Shown: in pieces, positions 18,098-26,619 of the stretch
Layout: each line of letters starts with the position of its first letter
Position numbering within the stretch: the first letter of the stretch is position 1
From: Arthrobacter bambusae
GTDB taxonomy: Bacteria; Actinomycetota; Actinomycetes; Actinomycetales; Micrococcaceae
Assembly: GCF_030812595.1 (NCBI RefSeq)
Contig: NZ_JAUSSZ010000003.1
Coordinates: forward strand, 1-64,000
Reading direction: 5' to 3'
Length of the DNA stretch: 64,000 nucleotides
Position numbers and translations under genes: made by a program
Notes under the pieces: generated by a model
Told to the model about the DNA's origin: nothing
Database searches by the model: none
The model's input: the letters and a program-made list of their open reading frames with translations, nothing else

Positions 18098-19099
18098 ATG
18101 CCCACCCCGCATGCAACGCGCAACGCTATGCCCGTAACCACCCCGCACCACGTCCCCCTCGCGGAACAGACCCGCGACGGCCTGGTCGAGAGCATCCACT
18201 ACGGCTCCCTCATCGCCGTCGGGCAGGACGGCGAAACGCTCCTCGAAGCGGGCGAGCCCGACGCCGCGTTCTACCCGCGGTCCTCCCTCAAACCGCTCCA
18301 GGCGGTCGCCATGGTCCGCGCGGGACTCAAGCTTCCGGAGAACCTCCTCGCCCTCACCGCCGCAAGCCACTCGGGCGCCGCGATGCACCTCGACGGCGCC
18401 GCCCGGATCCTCGAAATGCACGGCCTGGATAAAAGCGCGCTGGAAAACAGCAGCGACCTTCCCTACGGCACCTCCGAGCGCGAAGCATGGCTCCGCGCCG
18501 GGGGCACACCCACACAGCTCGCGCAGAACTGTTCCGGCAAGCACGCGTCCATGGCCGCCACCTGCGTCATCAACGGCTGGCCCGTCCAGGGTTACCTGCA
18601 TCCCGAGCATCCCCTCCAGGTGCTCGTGAAGGACACCATCACCGAACTCACTGGCGAAGACGCCGCCGCCGTCAGCACGGACGGGTGCGGCACCCCGCTC
18701 TTCGCCCACAGCCTGCACGGCATGGCCCGGGCCTACGGCCGCTTGGCAGCGGCCGACAGCGCGGAAGCGGAGGGCCAAGTAGCCCACGCCATGCGCGCCT
18801 TCCCCGAAATGGTGGCCGGCGAGGGTCGCGATGTCACGGCGATCATGCGTACGGTTCCCGGACTGCTCGCAAAGGACGGCTTCGAAGGCCTCCAGCTCAT
18901 CGGCCTGCGGAACGGCACCGGCGTCGCCGTCAAGATCTCCGACGGCGGCGACCGCGCCCGCATGCCCGTCACTGTCCGCGTTCTTGAAGCACTGGGGCTC
19001 GACGGCGGCCAGCTCGCCACGCTCGCCAGCCCGCCGGTGTTGGGCGGCGGCCACCGTGTTGGCGTGCTGCGTGCCGCGAACTTCCTCGCATCCAACTGA
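18098..19099 (+). CDS. asparaginase (Asparaginase_II family)
   Basis: This 333-residue protein belongs to the thermolabile/R. etli-type asparaginase II family that hydrolyses L-asparagine to aspartate and ammonia. Recognisable segments are the N-terminal TRDGLVESIHYGSLIAV, FYPRSSLKPLQAVAMV, NCSGKHASMAATC, VSTDGCGTPLFA and MVAGEGRDVT. The SSLK and SGKH motifs resemble serine-hydrolase SxxK patterns noted for the family. The start chosen is the ATG at 18098 (GAAGGA four bases upstream); an in-frame ATG at 18074 overlaps the regulator stop. It feeds the aspartase encoded next. No signal peptide, so it is cytosolic. Confidence 0.88.
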   Translation: MPTPHATRNAMPVTTPHHVPLAEQTRDGLVESIHYGSLIAVGQDGETLLEAGEPDAAFYPRSSLKPLQAVAMVRAGLKLPENLLALTAASHSGAAMHLDGAARILEMHGLDKSALENSSDLPYGTSEREAWLRAGGTPTQLAQNCSGKHASMAATCVINGWPVQGYLHPEHPLQVLVKDTITELTGEDAAAVSTDGCGTPLFAHSLHGMARAYGRLAAADSAEAEGQVAHAMRAFPEMVAGEGRDVTAIMRTVPGLLAKDGFEGLQLIGLRNGTGVAVKISDGGDRARMPVTVRVLEALGLDGGQLATLASPPVLGGGHRVGVLRAANFLASN

Positions 19100-19134
19100 T
19101 GCAGCCAACAAGTACAGAAACCAAAAGGACAGCA

Positions 19135-20559
19135 ATGACATCTGCCGTGCACTCCACGACAATTCCAGGGTTCCGCTCGGAACACGATCTCCTCGGTGAC
19201 CGCGACGTTCCCGCAGATGCCTACTGGGGCGTGCATACGCTGCGCGCCATCGAGAACTTCCCCATCACGGGGCAGCCCTTGTCGAGCAACGCCAACCTCG
19301 TCAAAGGCCTCGCCGCAGTCAAGCTCGCTGCCGCCCGCACCAACCGCGAACTCGGTCTGTTGGACGACGAACGCGCAGACGCCATTGAGCAGGCCTGCCA
19401 GGAAATCCTGGACGGCAAGCTCCACGAGCAGTTCATGGTGGACGTCATCCAAGGCGGGGCCGGGACCAGCTCCAACATGAACGCCAACGAGGTCATCGCC
19501 AACCGGGCCCTTGAAATCCTTGGCCACCCCAAGGGCGACTACGCCAAGCTGCACCCGAACGACCACGTCAACCTGAGCCAGTCCACCAACGACGTCTACC
19601 CCACCGCGGTCAACCTGGCCACCATTTTCTCGGTCCAGGGCCTCCTCGCAGCGCTTCAGGAACTCCAGGTCGCCTTCGCGGAGAAGGGCGGGGAATTCCG
19701 CACGGTGGTCAAAATGGGCCGCACGCAGTTGCAGGACGCCGTACCCATGACACTCGGCCAGGAATTCAGCGGCTACGCCGTGACCGTGGGCGAAGACCGG
19801 GCGCGACTTGCCGAGTCCCAGCTACTCATCCACGAGATCAACCTTGGCGCCACCGCCATCGGGACCGGCCTGAACGCCCCCGTTGGATACGCCGCGGCAG
19901 CCTGCAGGCACCTGGCCGAGATCACCGGCCTGCCGCTGGTCACCTCGGTGGACCTCATCGAGGCCACCCAGGACGTGGGCGCGTTCGTCCACCTCTCGGG
20001 CGTGCTCAAGCGGGTCGCCGTCAAGCTTTCCAAGATTTGCAATGACCTCCGCTTGCTGTCCTCCGGACCGCGTGCGGGACTGGGCGAGATCAACCTCCCG
20101 GCTGTGCAGTCGGGCTCGTCCATCATGCCAGGCAAGATCAATCCGGTGATCCCGGAAGTGGTCAGCCAAGTGGCCTACGAAGTCATCGGCAACGATGTCA
20201 CCGTCACCATGGCAGCCGAAGCGGGACAGCTCCAGCTGAACGCCTTCGAGCCGATTATCGTTCACAGCCTCCACAAGAGCATCTCCCACCTGGAAGCCGC
20301 GTGCCGTACACTCACGTCGCGCTGCATCCGGGGCATCACCGCGAACACCGAACGCCTGCGCCTCACGGTAGAGCAGTCGATCGGGCTCGTCACGGCACTC
20401 AATCCGCACATCGGCTACGCCTCCGCCACTGCCATCGCCCAGGAAGCGCTGGCAAGCGGCAAGGGCGTCGCCGAGCTCGTTCTCGAACACGGCTTACTGA
20501 CCTCGGAGCAGCTCGACGAGCTCCTCCGCCCCGAACGCCTGGCCAACCTCAGCAACTAA
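19135..20559 (+). CDS. aspA: aspartate ammonia-lyase
   Basis: A 474-residue aspartase converting L-aspartate to fumarate and ammonia. The fumarase/aspartase signature GSSIMPGKINP is present, containing the catalytic serine loop, along with GGAGTSSNMNANEV and NDHVNLSQSTNDVYPTA. Length and N-terminus (FRSEHDLLGDRDVPADAYWGVHTLRA) fit aspartase better than fumarase, and the neighbouring asparaginase and permease agree. The ATG at 19135 has AAAGGA five bases upstream; the frame is open 12 codons further up. It is the third gene of the operon. Confidence 0.92.
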   Translation: MTSAVHSTTIPGFRSEHDLLGDRDVPADAYWGVHTLRAIENFPITGQPLSSNANLVKGLAAVKLAAARTNRELGLLDDERADAIEQACQEILDGKLHEQFMVDVIQGGAGTSSNMNANEVIANRALEILGHPKGDYAKLHPNDHVNLSQSTNDVYPTAVNLATIFSVQGLLAALQELQVAFAEKGGEFRTVVKMGRTQLQDAVPMTLGQEFSGYAVTVGEDRARLAESQLLIHEINLGATAIGTGLNAPVGYAAAACRHLAEITGLPLVTSVDLIEATQDVGAFVHLSGVLKRVAVKLSKICNDLRLLSSGPRAGLGEINLPAVQSGSSIMPGKINPVIPEVVSQVAYEVIGNDVTVTMAAEAGQLQLNAFEPIIVHSLHKSISHLEAACRTLTSRCIRGITANTERLRLTVEQSIGLVTALNPHIGYASATAIAQEALASGKGVAELVLEHGLLTSEQLDELLRPERLANLSN

Positions 20560-20576
20560 GCTGAGCCGTGCAGAAC

Positions 20577-20613
20577 GTCCGACGGCTACGGCACCCGCCC
20601 GCCGCCGTCGGAC
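20577..20613 (+). terminator. hairpin between aspA and ansP (attenuator or processing site)
   Basis: GTCCGACGGC (20577-20586) pairs perfectly with GCCGTCGGAC (20604-20613). It has no T-tract, and the permease gene follows on the same strand, so partial termination or mRNA end protection is more likely than full termination. The arms belong to the same GACGGC palindrome family as 22238-22289 and 23905-23940. Confidence 0.5.
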
Positions 20614-20699
20614 CTGAATTCCCGGACGAACAAGCCGGACAGACCGACCGGACGGCGAGATCCGGACCCCCCCCAACAGGACACCCCCTAAGGATTCCC

Positions 20700-22217
20700 A
20701 TGACCAATGCACCCATCACGGACCACACAGTCCCGCCACAGGCGCACGCCACTGAAAAGCTCCTCCACGCCGAGGACAAGGGCTATCACAAGAGCCTGAA
20801 GCCGCGTCAGATCCAGATGATCGCGATCGGTGGCGCCATCGGCACCGGTCTGTTCCTGGGTGCCGGCGGCCGCCTCAACGCCGCGGGCCCCTCCCTCGTC
20901 ATCGCGTACGCGGTCTGTGGCTTCTTTGCCTTCCTGATCCTGCGCGCCCTCGGCGAACTCGTGCTGCACCGCCCCTCGTCCGGTTCCTTCGTCTCCTATG
21001 CCCGCGAGTTCTTCGGCGAGAAGGCTGCGTTTGTCTCGGGCTGGTTCTACTGGATCAACTGGGCCACCACCACCATTGTGGACACCACCGCCGCGGCCCT
21101 GTACATGAACTTCTTCGGCAAATACGTCCCGTGGATCGGTGTCGTCCCGCAATGGGCCTGGGCATTGATCGCACTTCTCGTGGTGCTTGGACTGAACCTG
21201 GTCTCGGTCAAGGTCTTCGGCGAGATGGAGTTCTACTTCGCGCTCATCAAGGTGGCCGCGCTGGTGGCCTTCCTGTTCGTCGGAACCTACTTCGTCATCT
21301 TCGGTACGCCGGTACCGGGCCAGGAAGTCGGATTCAGCCTCCTCACGGACCACGGCGGCATCTTCCCCAACGGCATCCTGCCCATGATCATCCTCATGCA
21401 GGGTGTGCTCTTCGCCTACGCTTCGATCGAGCTCGTGGGCACGGCCGCCGGCGAAACGGAGAACCCCGAGAAGATCATGCCCAAGGCCATCAACTCCGTG
21501 GTTTTCCGCATCGCGGTGTTCTACGTCGGCTCTGTAATCTTGCTGGCACTGCTGCTCCCGTACACCTCCTATGTCAAGGGTGTCAGCCCGTTCGTCACGT
21601 TCTTCGGACACATCGGCATCCAGGGCGTGGACGTGATCATGAACCTCGTGGTCCTCACCGCGGCGCTGTCCTCCCTGAACGCCGGCCTGTACTCGACGGG
21701 CCGCATCCTGCGCTCGATGTCCGTGGCCGGCTCCGCCCCGAAGTTCGCCCAGCGCATGAACAAAGCCGGCGTTCCCTACGGCGGCATCGCCATCACGGCC
21801 GGAGTGTCCCTGCTCGGCGTCCCGCTGAACTACCTCGTTCCGTCCGATGCGTTCGAGATCGTCCTCAACGTCGCTTCCGTGGGTATCATCGTCACCTGGG
21901 CCACGATCGTCCTGTGCCAGATCCAGCTCAAGCGCTGGGCGGACAAGGGCTGGCTGAAGCGCCCGTCCTTCCGGATGTTCGGCGCTCCGTACACGGGTTA
22001 CCTCTCGTTGCTGTTCCTTGTGGGAGTGCTCGTGATGGTGTTCATCGACTCTCCGCTCACGATGCTCGTCACGGCGATCGCCTGCGCGCTCATCGTGGCC
22101 GGTTGGTACGCGTGCCGCAAGCAGATCCACGAGCTCGCCGCAGCCCGCGACGGCTTCACGGGCAGTTCTCCCGTCATCGCCAACCTCCCGGTTGCCGGTT
22201 CGGAAGACAGGATCTAA
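20700..22217 (+). CDS. ansP: L-asparagine permease (APC family)
   Basis: A 505-residue amino-acid permease with the N-terminal APC motif [20 protein letters not shown] and about 12 membrane helices. [24 protein letters not shown] and [19 protein letters not shown] segments are typical of the AAT subfamily. The overall sequence resembles AnsP, and its place after asparaginase and aspartase supports asparagine uptake. The ATG at 20700 has AAGGA seven bases upstream; the frame extends 44 codons further but without family similarity. The operon ends with a strong hairpin at 22238. Confidence 0.87.
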   Translation: MTNAPITDHTVPPQAHATEKLLHAEDKGYHKSLKPRQIQMIAIGGAIGTGLFLGAGGRLNAAGPSLVIAYAVCGFFAFLILRALGELVLHRPSSGSFVSYAREFFGEKAAFVSGWFYWINWATTTIVDTTAAALYMNFFGKYVPWIGVVPQWAWALIALLVVLGLNLVSVKVFGEMEFYFALIKVAALVAFLFVGTYFVIFGTPVPGQEVGFSLLTDHGGIFPNGILPMIILMQGVLFAYASIELVGTAAGETENPEKIMPKAINSVVFRIAVFYVGSVILLALLLPYTSYVKGVSPFVTFFGHIGIQGVDVIMNLVVLTAALSSLNAGLYSTGRILRSMSVAGSAPKFAQRMNKAGVPYGGIAITAGVSLLGVPLNYLVPSDAFEIVLNVASVGIIVTWATIVLCQIQLKRWADKGWLKRPSFRMFGAPYTGYLSLLFLVGVLVMVFIDSPLTMLVTAIACALIVAGWYACRKQIHELAAARDGFTGSSPVIANLPVAGSEDRI

Positions 22218-22237
22218 GCCTTCAAGTGCTAAGTGCC

Positions 22238-22289
22238 CGACGGCGGCACCTGCGGTTCCGTTCGCGCGGAACCTCAGGTGCCGCCGTCG
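22238..22289 (+). terminator. strong hairpin ending the asparagine operon
   Basis: CGACGGCGGCACCTG (22238-22252) pairs with CAGGTGCCGCCGTCG (22275-22289), and inner GGTTCCG pairs with CGGAACC around a six-base loop. A U-tract is absent, as is common in high-GC actinobacteria. The left flank GTGCCCGACGGCGGCAC (22233-22249) is identical over 17 bases to one inside the fuconolactonase gene at 23905. Confidence 0.75.
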
Positions 22290-22322
22290 CGCGTTGCGGC
22301 GGTTCTGCCCGCCCCACCCCAG

Positions 22323-22333
22323 ACATCCGATCA
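22323..22333. promoter_or_regulatory. candidate autoregulatory operator ACATCCGATCA
   Basis: This site matches 9 of 11 positions of the palindrome ACATCCGATGT found in the fucose promoter spacer at 31193-31203. It lies about 20 bases upstream of the putative -10 (TAGGAT, 22342-22347) of the FadR-type regulator gene. Confidence 0.45.
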
Positions 22334-22353
22334 TTCGCCGCTAGGATGTTGCC

Positions 22354-23025
22354 ATGGCTGTCACAGATGAAGCGATCGGCAAGATCAAGGACATGCTGAT
22401 CCGCGGCGAACTCAAAGCCGGGGACCGCCTCCCGCCCGAGAAGGAACTGAGCGAACGGCTCGGGCTATCCAGAAGCTCCCTGCGTGAAGCCGTCAAAGCC
22501 CTCGAGCTGATCCGGGTGCTGGATGTCCGGCGAGGCGACGGCACCTACGTGACGAGCCTCGACGCCAAGCTGCTCAACGAAGCCGTGGCGTTCGTGGTGG
22601 ACCTGCACCAGGACCGCTCCATCCTGGAACTCTTTGAGGTCCGACGAATCCTGGAGCCAGCCACCGCCTTCATGGCAACGGGCAAGATCACTCCGATGTC
22701 CCTGACGGCCTTGCGCGCAACGATGGACGGAATCGACGAAAACACCGACGTCGAGGAGCTCGTTGCCCACGACCTCGAATTCCATGGCATCATCACCCAG
22801 GCCGCCGGCAATGACTATCTCGCAGGCCTCCTTGAGGCCCTCTCCAGCAGCACCGTCCGAGCCCGCATCTGGCGCGGCTTGACGCAGGAAAAAGCGGTTG
22901 CGCACACCCTCGCCGAACACAAGGCCATCGCCGATGCGCTGGAACGCGGCGACGCCGAGCTGGTCCGGGCACTCGTCACCGTCCACATCAGCGGCGTTGA
23001 GAGCTGGTTGCGCCAGGCGCTCTAG
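22354..23025 (+). CDS. FadR/GntR-family regulator, putative repressor of the L-fucose regulon
   Basis: A 223-residue regulator with an N-terminal GntR helix-turn-helix (DRLPPEKELSERLGLSRSSLREAVKAL, RRGDGTYV) and an FCD domain (LFEVRRILEPATAF, HDLEFHGIITQAAGN, TLAEHKAIADALERGD). The ATG follows TAGGAT by six bases with no ribosome-binding site, consistent with leaderless transcription. It is convergent with the last gene of the fucose operon. A site related to the fucose-promoter palindrome lies in front of this gene, which ties it to that regulon (inference). The effector may be L-fucose, L-fuconate or a later intermediate. Confidence 0.83.
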   Translation: MAVTDEAIGKIKDMLIRGELKAGDRLPPEKELSERLGLSRSSLREAVKALELIRVLDVRRGDGTYVTSLDAKLLNEAVAFVVDLHQDRSILELFEVRRILEPATAFMATGKITPMSLTALRATMDGIDENTDVEELVAHDLEFHGIITQAAGNDYLAGLLEALSSSTVRARIWRGLTQEKAVAHTLAEHKAIADALERGDAELVRALVTVHISGVESWLRQAL

Positions 23026-23038
23026 GCTTGTCGCGTCA

Positions 23039-23101
23039 GCGCGAACTGGCAGGTAATTCCCTCAAAATCGAAATTTGGGGGTATTTTCTGCCAGCTCGCG
23101 C
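23039..23101. terminator. long inverted repeat between convergent regulator and fuconolactonase genes
   Basis: GCGCGAACTGGCAG (23039-23052) pairs with CTGCCAGCTCGCGC (23088-23101) with one mismatch, enclosing an AT-rich loop that is itself partly palindromic. It probably terminates both genes. The right arm and loop also encode the last 13 residues of the fuconolactonase (RELAENTPKFRF plus preceding residue), so the element forms that gene's 3' end. Confidence 0.7.
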
Positions 23102-24000
23102 GAAAGACCGTACGTCCGCGCCGCCGTGTGCTCGAGGAAGTCTTCGCGCTCCGCCGTGCTCAGTTCAGCCACGAGCTCCAGCAGCACCTCCAGGGTACGT
23201 CCGTACGGCGCACCCAATGTACTGACGGGCCAATCCCCGCCGATCATGAGCCGTCCCGGACCGAAGGCCTCCAGCGCCTCGTCCCAGAGCGGACGCAGGC
23301 CCGCGGCTGTGTACGGAACGCCGGGCAGATGCAGGCCCGATACCTTGGCCACTGTGTTGGGCAGTTCGGCCAAGGCGCGGAATTGGGAACGCCACACATC
23401 CATCGCGGCCGCGTCGGCCAATGGAGGCTTCCCGAGGTGGTCCAGGACGACGGTCAGCTCCGGTAGCGCGCGGGCCAGCCTGACGGCATGCCCAAGGTGC
23501 CTTGGAAAGGCATCGGGGACATCGAACACCAGGCCGTACCGAGCCACCATCCGCAAGGAATCCCGGACTGCGGGCAACTCGAGGAAGTTGTCCCGGGGAT
23601 CGTCATGGATCAGGTGGCGGACGCCGACAAACGCGGGGCTCAGGAGGAACCGCTGCAGTTCCTTCTCAGCGTGGGCGGGCTTCTCGAGCGGGATCCAGCC
23701 GACGACGCCGAGCGCCCAGGGATCGCGGTCCGCGACAGCGAGCATGGACTCGGTGTCCGCAACGGTGTCGTCGGCTTGGACAAGCACAACCCCTTCGACG
23801 CCGGCCGCTTCCAAGGTTTCCCGGGCCTCTTCCTCGCCGTAGCTGCGGAACAGCCCGCCGTGTTGGGGCCCGAGCCACGCGTACGGTCGCGGTCCGCCAG
23901 TGAGGTGCCCGACGGCGGCACACGGCCCGCCGCCGTCGGGCCCCATCCCGCCGCCGGCACCCGGCCCGAGGTCCCACAAGTGCAGGTGCGAATCAATCAC
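23062..24000 (-). CDS. amidohydrolase family lactonase, probable L-fuconolactonase
   Basis: A 312-residue amidohydrolase-2 TIM-barrel protein, expected to open L-fucono-lactone to L-fuconate. Metal-site motifs are HLHLWD at residues 5-10, GVRHLIHDDP, VVLDHLGKPP and GGDWPVS. The GTG at 24000 gives the usual start IDSHLHLWD and overlaps the aldo/keto reductase stop by four bases (GTGA); a GTG nine codons earlier is an alternative. About 25 Gly/Pro-rich residues between WDL and YAWLGP are extra compared with relatives and are encoded by a palindromic element (23905-23940). The C-terminus is formed by a second inverted repeat. It is the last gene of the fucose operon. Confidence 0.8.
   Translation of the reverse strand: MIDSHLHLWDLGPGAGGGMGPDGGGPCAAVGHLTGGPRPYAWLGPQHGGLFRSYGEEEARETLEAAGVEGVVLVQADDTVADTESMLAVADRDPWALGVVGWIPLEKPAHAEKELQRFLLSPAFVGVRHLIHDDPRDNFLELPAVRDSLRMVARYGLVFDVPDAFPRHLGHAVRLARALPELTVVLDHLGKPPLADAAAMDVWRSQFRALAELPNTVAKVSGLHLPGVPYTAAGLRPLWDEALEAFGPGRLMIGGDWPVSTLGAPYGRTLEVLLELVAELSTAEREDFLEHTAARTYGLSRELAENTPKFRF
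23905..23940. repeat. palindromic element inside the fuconolactonase coding region
   Basis: CCCGACGGCGG (23908-23918) pairs perfectly with CCGCCGTCGGG (23930-23940). The flank GTGCCCGACGGCGGCAC (23905-23921) is identical to that of the intergenic hairpin at 22233-22249. It encodes part of a Gly/Pro-rich insertion near the enzyme's N-terminus without breaking the frame. Confidence 0.7.
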
Positions 24001-24962
24001 CCCGGCACTCCCGCCAAGGCCGCCCACAACTCCTCCGGCACAGGCTCCTTCATCCGCGCGGCGTTGTCGGCGATCTGCTCCGGGCTGCTGGCCCCCGCTG
24101 TCACGTTCACCACGGCCGGATGCCGCAAGCTGAACTGGAGTGCCGCCGTCGGGAGCTCCACCCCGAAGTCACGGCACACGCCGGCGAGCGCCCGCGCGCG
24201 TTCCACGAGCGCCCTCGGCGCGCGGGCATAGTTGTAGTGCGCGTCCTCGGGGACCTCGGGCCGCGCCAGCAGGCCCGAATTGAACACGCCGACATTGACC
24301 ACGCCGGTGCGGCGGGAGACGCAGCGGTCCAGGAGCGGAACCTCGGGCTGCTCAAGCAGGGTGTAACGCCCGGCGAGCATCACGAGGTCCAGGTCTGCCG
24401 CCTCGACGCATTCAAGCGCGGCCTCCGCCGAGTTCGTCCCGACGCCGATGGCATTCACCACGCCCTCCGCACGGAGCTTCTCCAGTGCCGGCAGCGCTTC
24501 GCGGATTCCCTTGGCCAGGTCGTGGACATCCGGATCGTGCAGGTAGGCGATGTCCACGTGGTCCAGGCCGAGGCGTTCGAGCGATTCCTCGATGCTTCGG
24601 CGGATCCCTGATTCGGAGAAGTCCCATTGGCGCTTGCTCGTTGCCGGCACGTCGAAGCCTTCATCGTCCGTGGCATCGGCCCCGGCAGGATGCGGCACCA
24701 AGAGCCTGCCCACCTTGGTGGACACCGTGAACTCATCGCGGGGCTTTTCCCTGAGCACGGCACCCAACCTGCGCTCAGACAATCCGAGGCCGTAGTGCGG
24801 AGCGGTGTCGAAGTAGCGGACCCCGGAGTCCCACGCCGCGTTGACGGTGGCGGTGGCTTGGGCGTCCGGCATGGCACGGTACAGATTGCCGATGCCGGCC
24901 GCCCCAAAGCCGAGCTTGCCCAGCTGCCCGGCCCCCGGGAAGCCCGCCACCGTGCCGCTCAT
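23997..24962 (-). CDS. aldo/keto reductase, probable L-fucose dehydrogenase
   Basis: A 321-residue aldo/keto reductase of the D-threo-aldose (L-fucose) 1-dehydrogenase type, oxidising L-fucose to its lactone with NAD(P)+. The AKR barrel elements are LGFGAAGIGNLYRAM, the catalytic Asp/Tyr segment YFDTAPHYGLGLSERRLG, STKVGRLLVP (catalytic Lys), and a C-terminal cofactor loop GASSPEQIADNAARM. The ATG at 24962 overlaps the mutarotase stop (ATGA) and has GGGAG five bases upstream. Its neighbours supply mutarotation before it and lactone opening after it. Confidence 0.85.
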   Translation of the reverse strand: MSGTVAGFPGAGQLGKLGFGAAGIGNLYRAMPDAQATATVNAAWDSGVRYFDTAPHYGLGLSERRLGAVLREKPRDEFTVSTKVGRLLVPHPAGADATDDEGFDVPATSKRQWDFSESGIRRSIEESLERLGLDHVDIAYLHDPDVHDLAKGIREALPALEKLRAEGVVNAIGVGTNSAEAALECVEAADLDLVMLAGRYTLLEQPEVPLLDRCVSRRTGVVNVGVFNSGLLARPEVPEDAHYNYARAPRALVERARALAGVCRDFGVELPTAALQFSLRHPAVVNVTAGASSPEQIADNAARMKEPVPEELWAALAGVPG

Positions 24963-25273
24963 GCCAGCTCCCACACGAGCGGGATGCCCGAGTCGTTACC
25001 CGAATAGTCGTCCTGGACTTCCAGGAGCTCCGCCATGCGGGCCTGCCAGGGGACATTCGCCGGGTGGTCCGCGAGCGCGCGCCGCATGGCCTGGTAGTCC
25101 TCCACCTCGACCAGGTGGAAGAGCTCCTGGCCGCTGCGCCAGATCCGCCAATTGGCGACGCCAGCATCGTTCAGGGCCGCGACAAGCTCCGCGGGGATGC
25201 TGGCGTGGGCATCCGCGTACTCCTGTTCCGCACCCTGCTTGAGCCGGGTGTGGAGGGCGATGGTTTCGGCCAC
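24959..25273 (-). CDS. L-rhamnose mutarotase-family protein, probable L-fucose mutarotase
   Basis: A 104-residue protein of the L-rhamnose mutarotase (RhaM, DUF718) family, which interconverts sugar anomers. Typical segments are IALHTRLKQGAEQEYADAHASIP, the catalytic-type NWRIWRSGQELFHLVEVEDY and PLVWELA at the C-terminus. In this cluster the substrate is presumably L-fucose, giving the correct anomer to the dehydrogenase. The GTG start lies one base after the fucosidase stop, and the stop overlaps the next gene by four bases, so the genes are translationally coupled. Confidence 0.85.
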   Translation of the reverse strand: MAETIALHTRLKQGAEQEYADAHASIPAELVAALNDAGVANWRIWRSGQELFHLVEVEDYQAMRRALADHPANVPWQARMAELLEVQDDYSGNDSGIPLVWELA

Positions 25274-25274
25274 G

Positions 25275-26558
25275 CTACACCCCGGGCTTCAGGAAGAGCT
25301 CGACGACGGGAACTGCCACGTCCGGGCGCTGCACGGGCAGTTTCAGGGACAGTGTGCCTGCCGGCTGTCCGCCCTGGGCCGTGTTGATCGCTTCGCGGTC
25401 CGGCGAAAGCTCCAGCATGGCGACTTCCGAGGCATCGTTGAGGAGTTGGGCGTATTCGACCTTGCCCGCGAGATCGGGCAGGTGGACGTATTCGAACGGC
25501 CAAGCAAACAGGTGCAAGTAGAGGCGGTCTCCCCGGCGCGTGTACCGGGCATCTGCGGGCGCGGTCCAGGAAGCCGGCCCCGCACCATAGATGGCCCGGG
25601 AGTGCAGTTTCATCCAGTCCCCGATGCCACGCAAGGACTCCACGGCCCGGGGGTCGAAATTGCCGCGGGCCGTGGGGCCCACGTTCAGGAGCAGGTTTCC
25701 ATCCTTGGACACGCCGTCAACGAGCATCCGCACTAGGAGGTCCACGGACTTGTAGTCGAGGTTGTCCCGGTCATAGCCCCAGCTTCCGTTCAGCGTCTGG
25801 CATGCTTCCCAGGGCACTTCGACGCCGTCCACCACCATCGGCCCTGAGGGCTGGTATTGCTCAGGGGTGGCGAAGTCTCCGGAGATGTCCAGGCGGTCGT
25901 TGACGATGATGCCCGGCTGCAGTTCCCGGACCATCTTCAGCAGTTCCACCGAGCCCCACGCCTCGCGGCCTTTCCCGCCCCAGATGTCCTTGTGGTCTTG
26001 GCTGGTGTAGGAGAAATCGAAGAAGAGGTAGTCGATGGTGCCGTAGTTGCTCAGCAGCTCCCGGACCTGGCCATGCAGGTATTCGCGGTACCGGGCCATG
26101 TCGCGGCCCTCGTTGAGCTTCGCGGCGTCGGGGTTCTCGCGTTCGGGGTGGAAACCGTCGATGGTGAAGTCAGGGTGGTGCCAATCAATGAGTGAGTGGT
26201 AGAAACCGACTTTCAGGCCGAATTCCCGCAACGCGTCGACGTACTGGGCCACCAGGTCCTGGCCGCACGGCGTCTTGGTGGACTTGTAGTCGGTCAGCGC
26301 GGAATCCCACAGGCAGAAACCCTCGTGGTGCTTCGTGGTCAGCACGACGTACTTCATTCCCGCGTCCTTGGCGGCACGGGCCCACTCGCGCGGATCGTAG
26401 AGATCCGGATTGAAATGCTGGAAGTACTTCTCATATTCCTCGGCAGGGATGCGTTCCCGGTTCATGACCCATTCGTGCCGTGCCGGCAGGGCGTAAAGTC
26501 CCCAGTGGACGAACATGCCGAACCGGGACTCCGTGAACCAAGGTGCTTGCGCGATCAT
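25275..26558 (-). CDS. alpha-L-fucosidase (GH29), cytosolic
   Basis: A 427-residue family 29 glycoside hydrolase releasing L-fucose from fucosides. The N-terminal WFTESRFGMFVHWGLYALPARHEWVM, the VVLTTKHHEGFCLWDS active-site strand, and Asp181 in IDYLFFDFSYTSQDH (expected nucleophile) are visible. NLLLNVGPTARGNFD marks the end of the catalytic barrel; a short C-terminal beta domain follows. There is no signal peptide, so imported fucosides are cleaved inside the cell. The ATG at 26558 has GAAGGAG nine bases upstream; an in-frame TTG six codons earlier has no such site. Confidence 0.92.
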   Translation of the reverse strand: MIAQAPWFTESRFGMFVHWGLYALPARHEWVMNRERIPAEEYEKYFQHFNPDLYDPREWARAAKDAGMKYVVLTTKHHEGFCLWDSALTDYKSTKTPCGQDLVAQYVDALREFGLKVGFYHSLIDWHHPDFTIDGFHPERENPDAAKLNEGRDMARYREYLHGQVRELLSNYGTIDYLFFDFSYTSQDHKDIWGGKGREAWGSVELLKMVRELQPGIIVNDRLDISGDFATPEQYQPSGPMVVDGVEVPWEACQTLNGSWGYDRDNLDYKSVDLLVRMLVDGVSKDGNLLLNVGPTARGNFDPRAVESLRGIGDWMKLHSRAIYGAGPASWTAPADARYTRRGDRLYLHLFAWPFEYVHLPDLAGKVEYAQLLNDASEVAMLELSPDREAINTAQGGQPAGTLSLKLPVQRPDVAVPVVELFLKPGV

Positions 26559-26619
26559 CAGTAGCTGCTCCTTCAAAGTTATTCTGCAGTTTGTTGTTGG
26601 TGTCTTTGCGTGGTTGGTA

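Noticed and set aside
17271..22217. D-amino acid or fumarase alternative for the lyase in the asparagine operon
   Set aside because: Its N-terminus and its asparaginase and permease neighbours fit aspartase better than fumarase.
20688..22334. Long minus-strand frame opposite ansP
   Set aside because: Asp/Glu/His/Arg-rich composition typical of antisense of a membrane protein gene. AnsP is clear on the plus strand. The same applies to 54251-55930 opposite the DHA2 gene.
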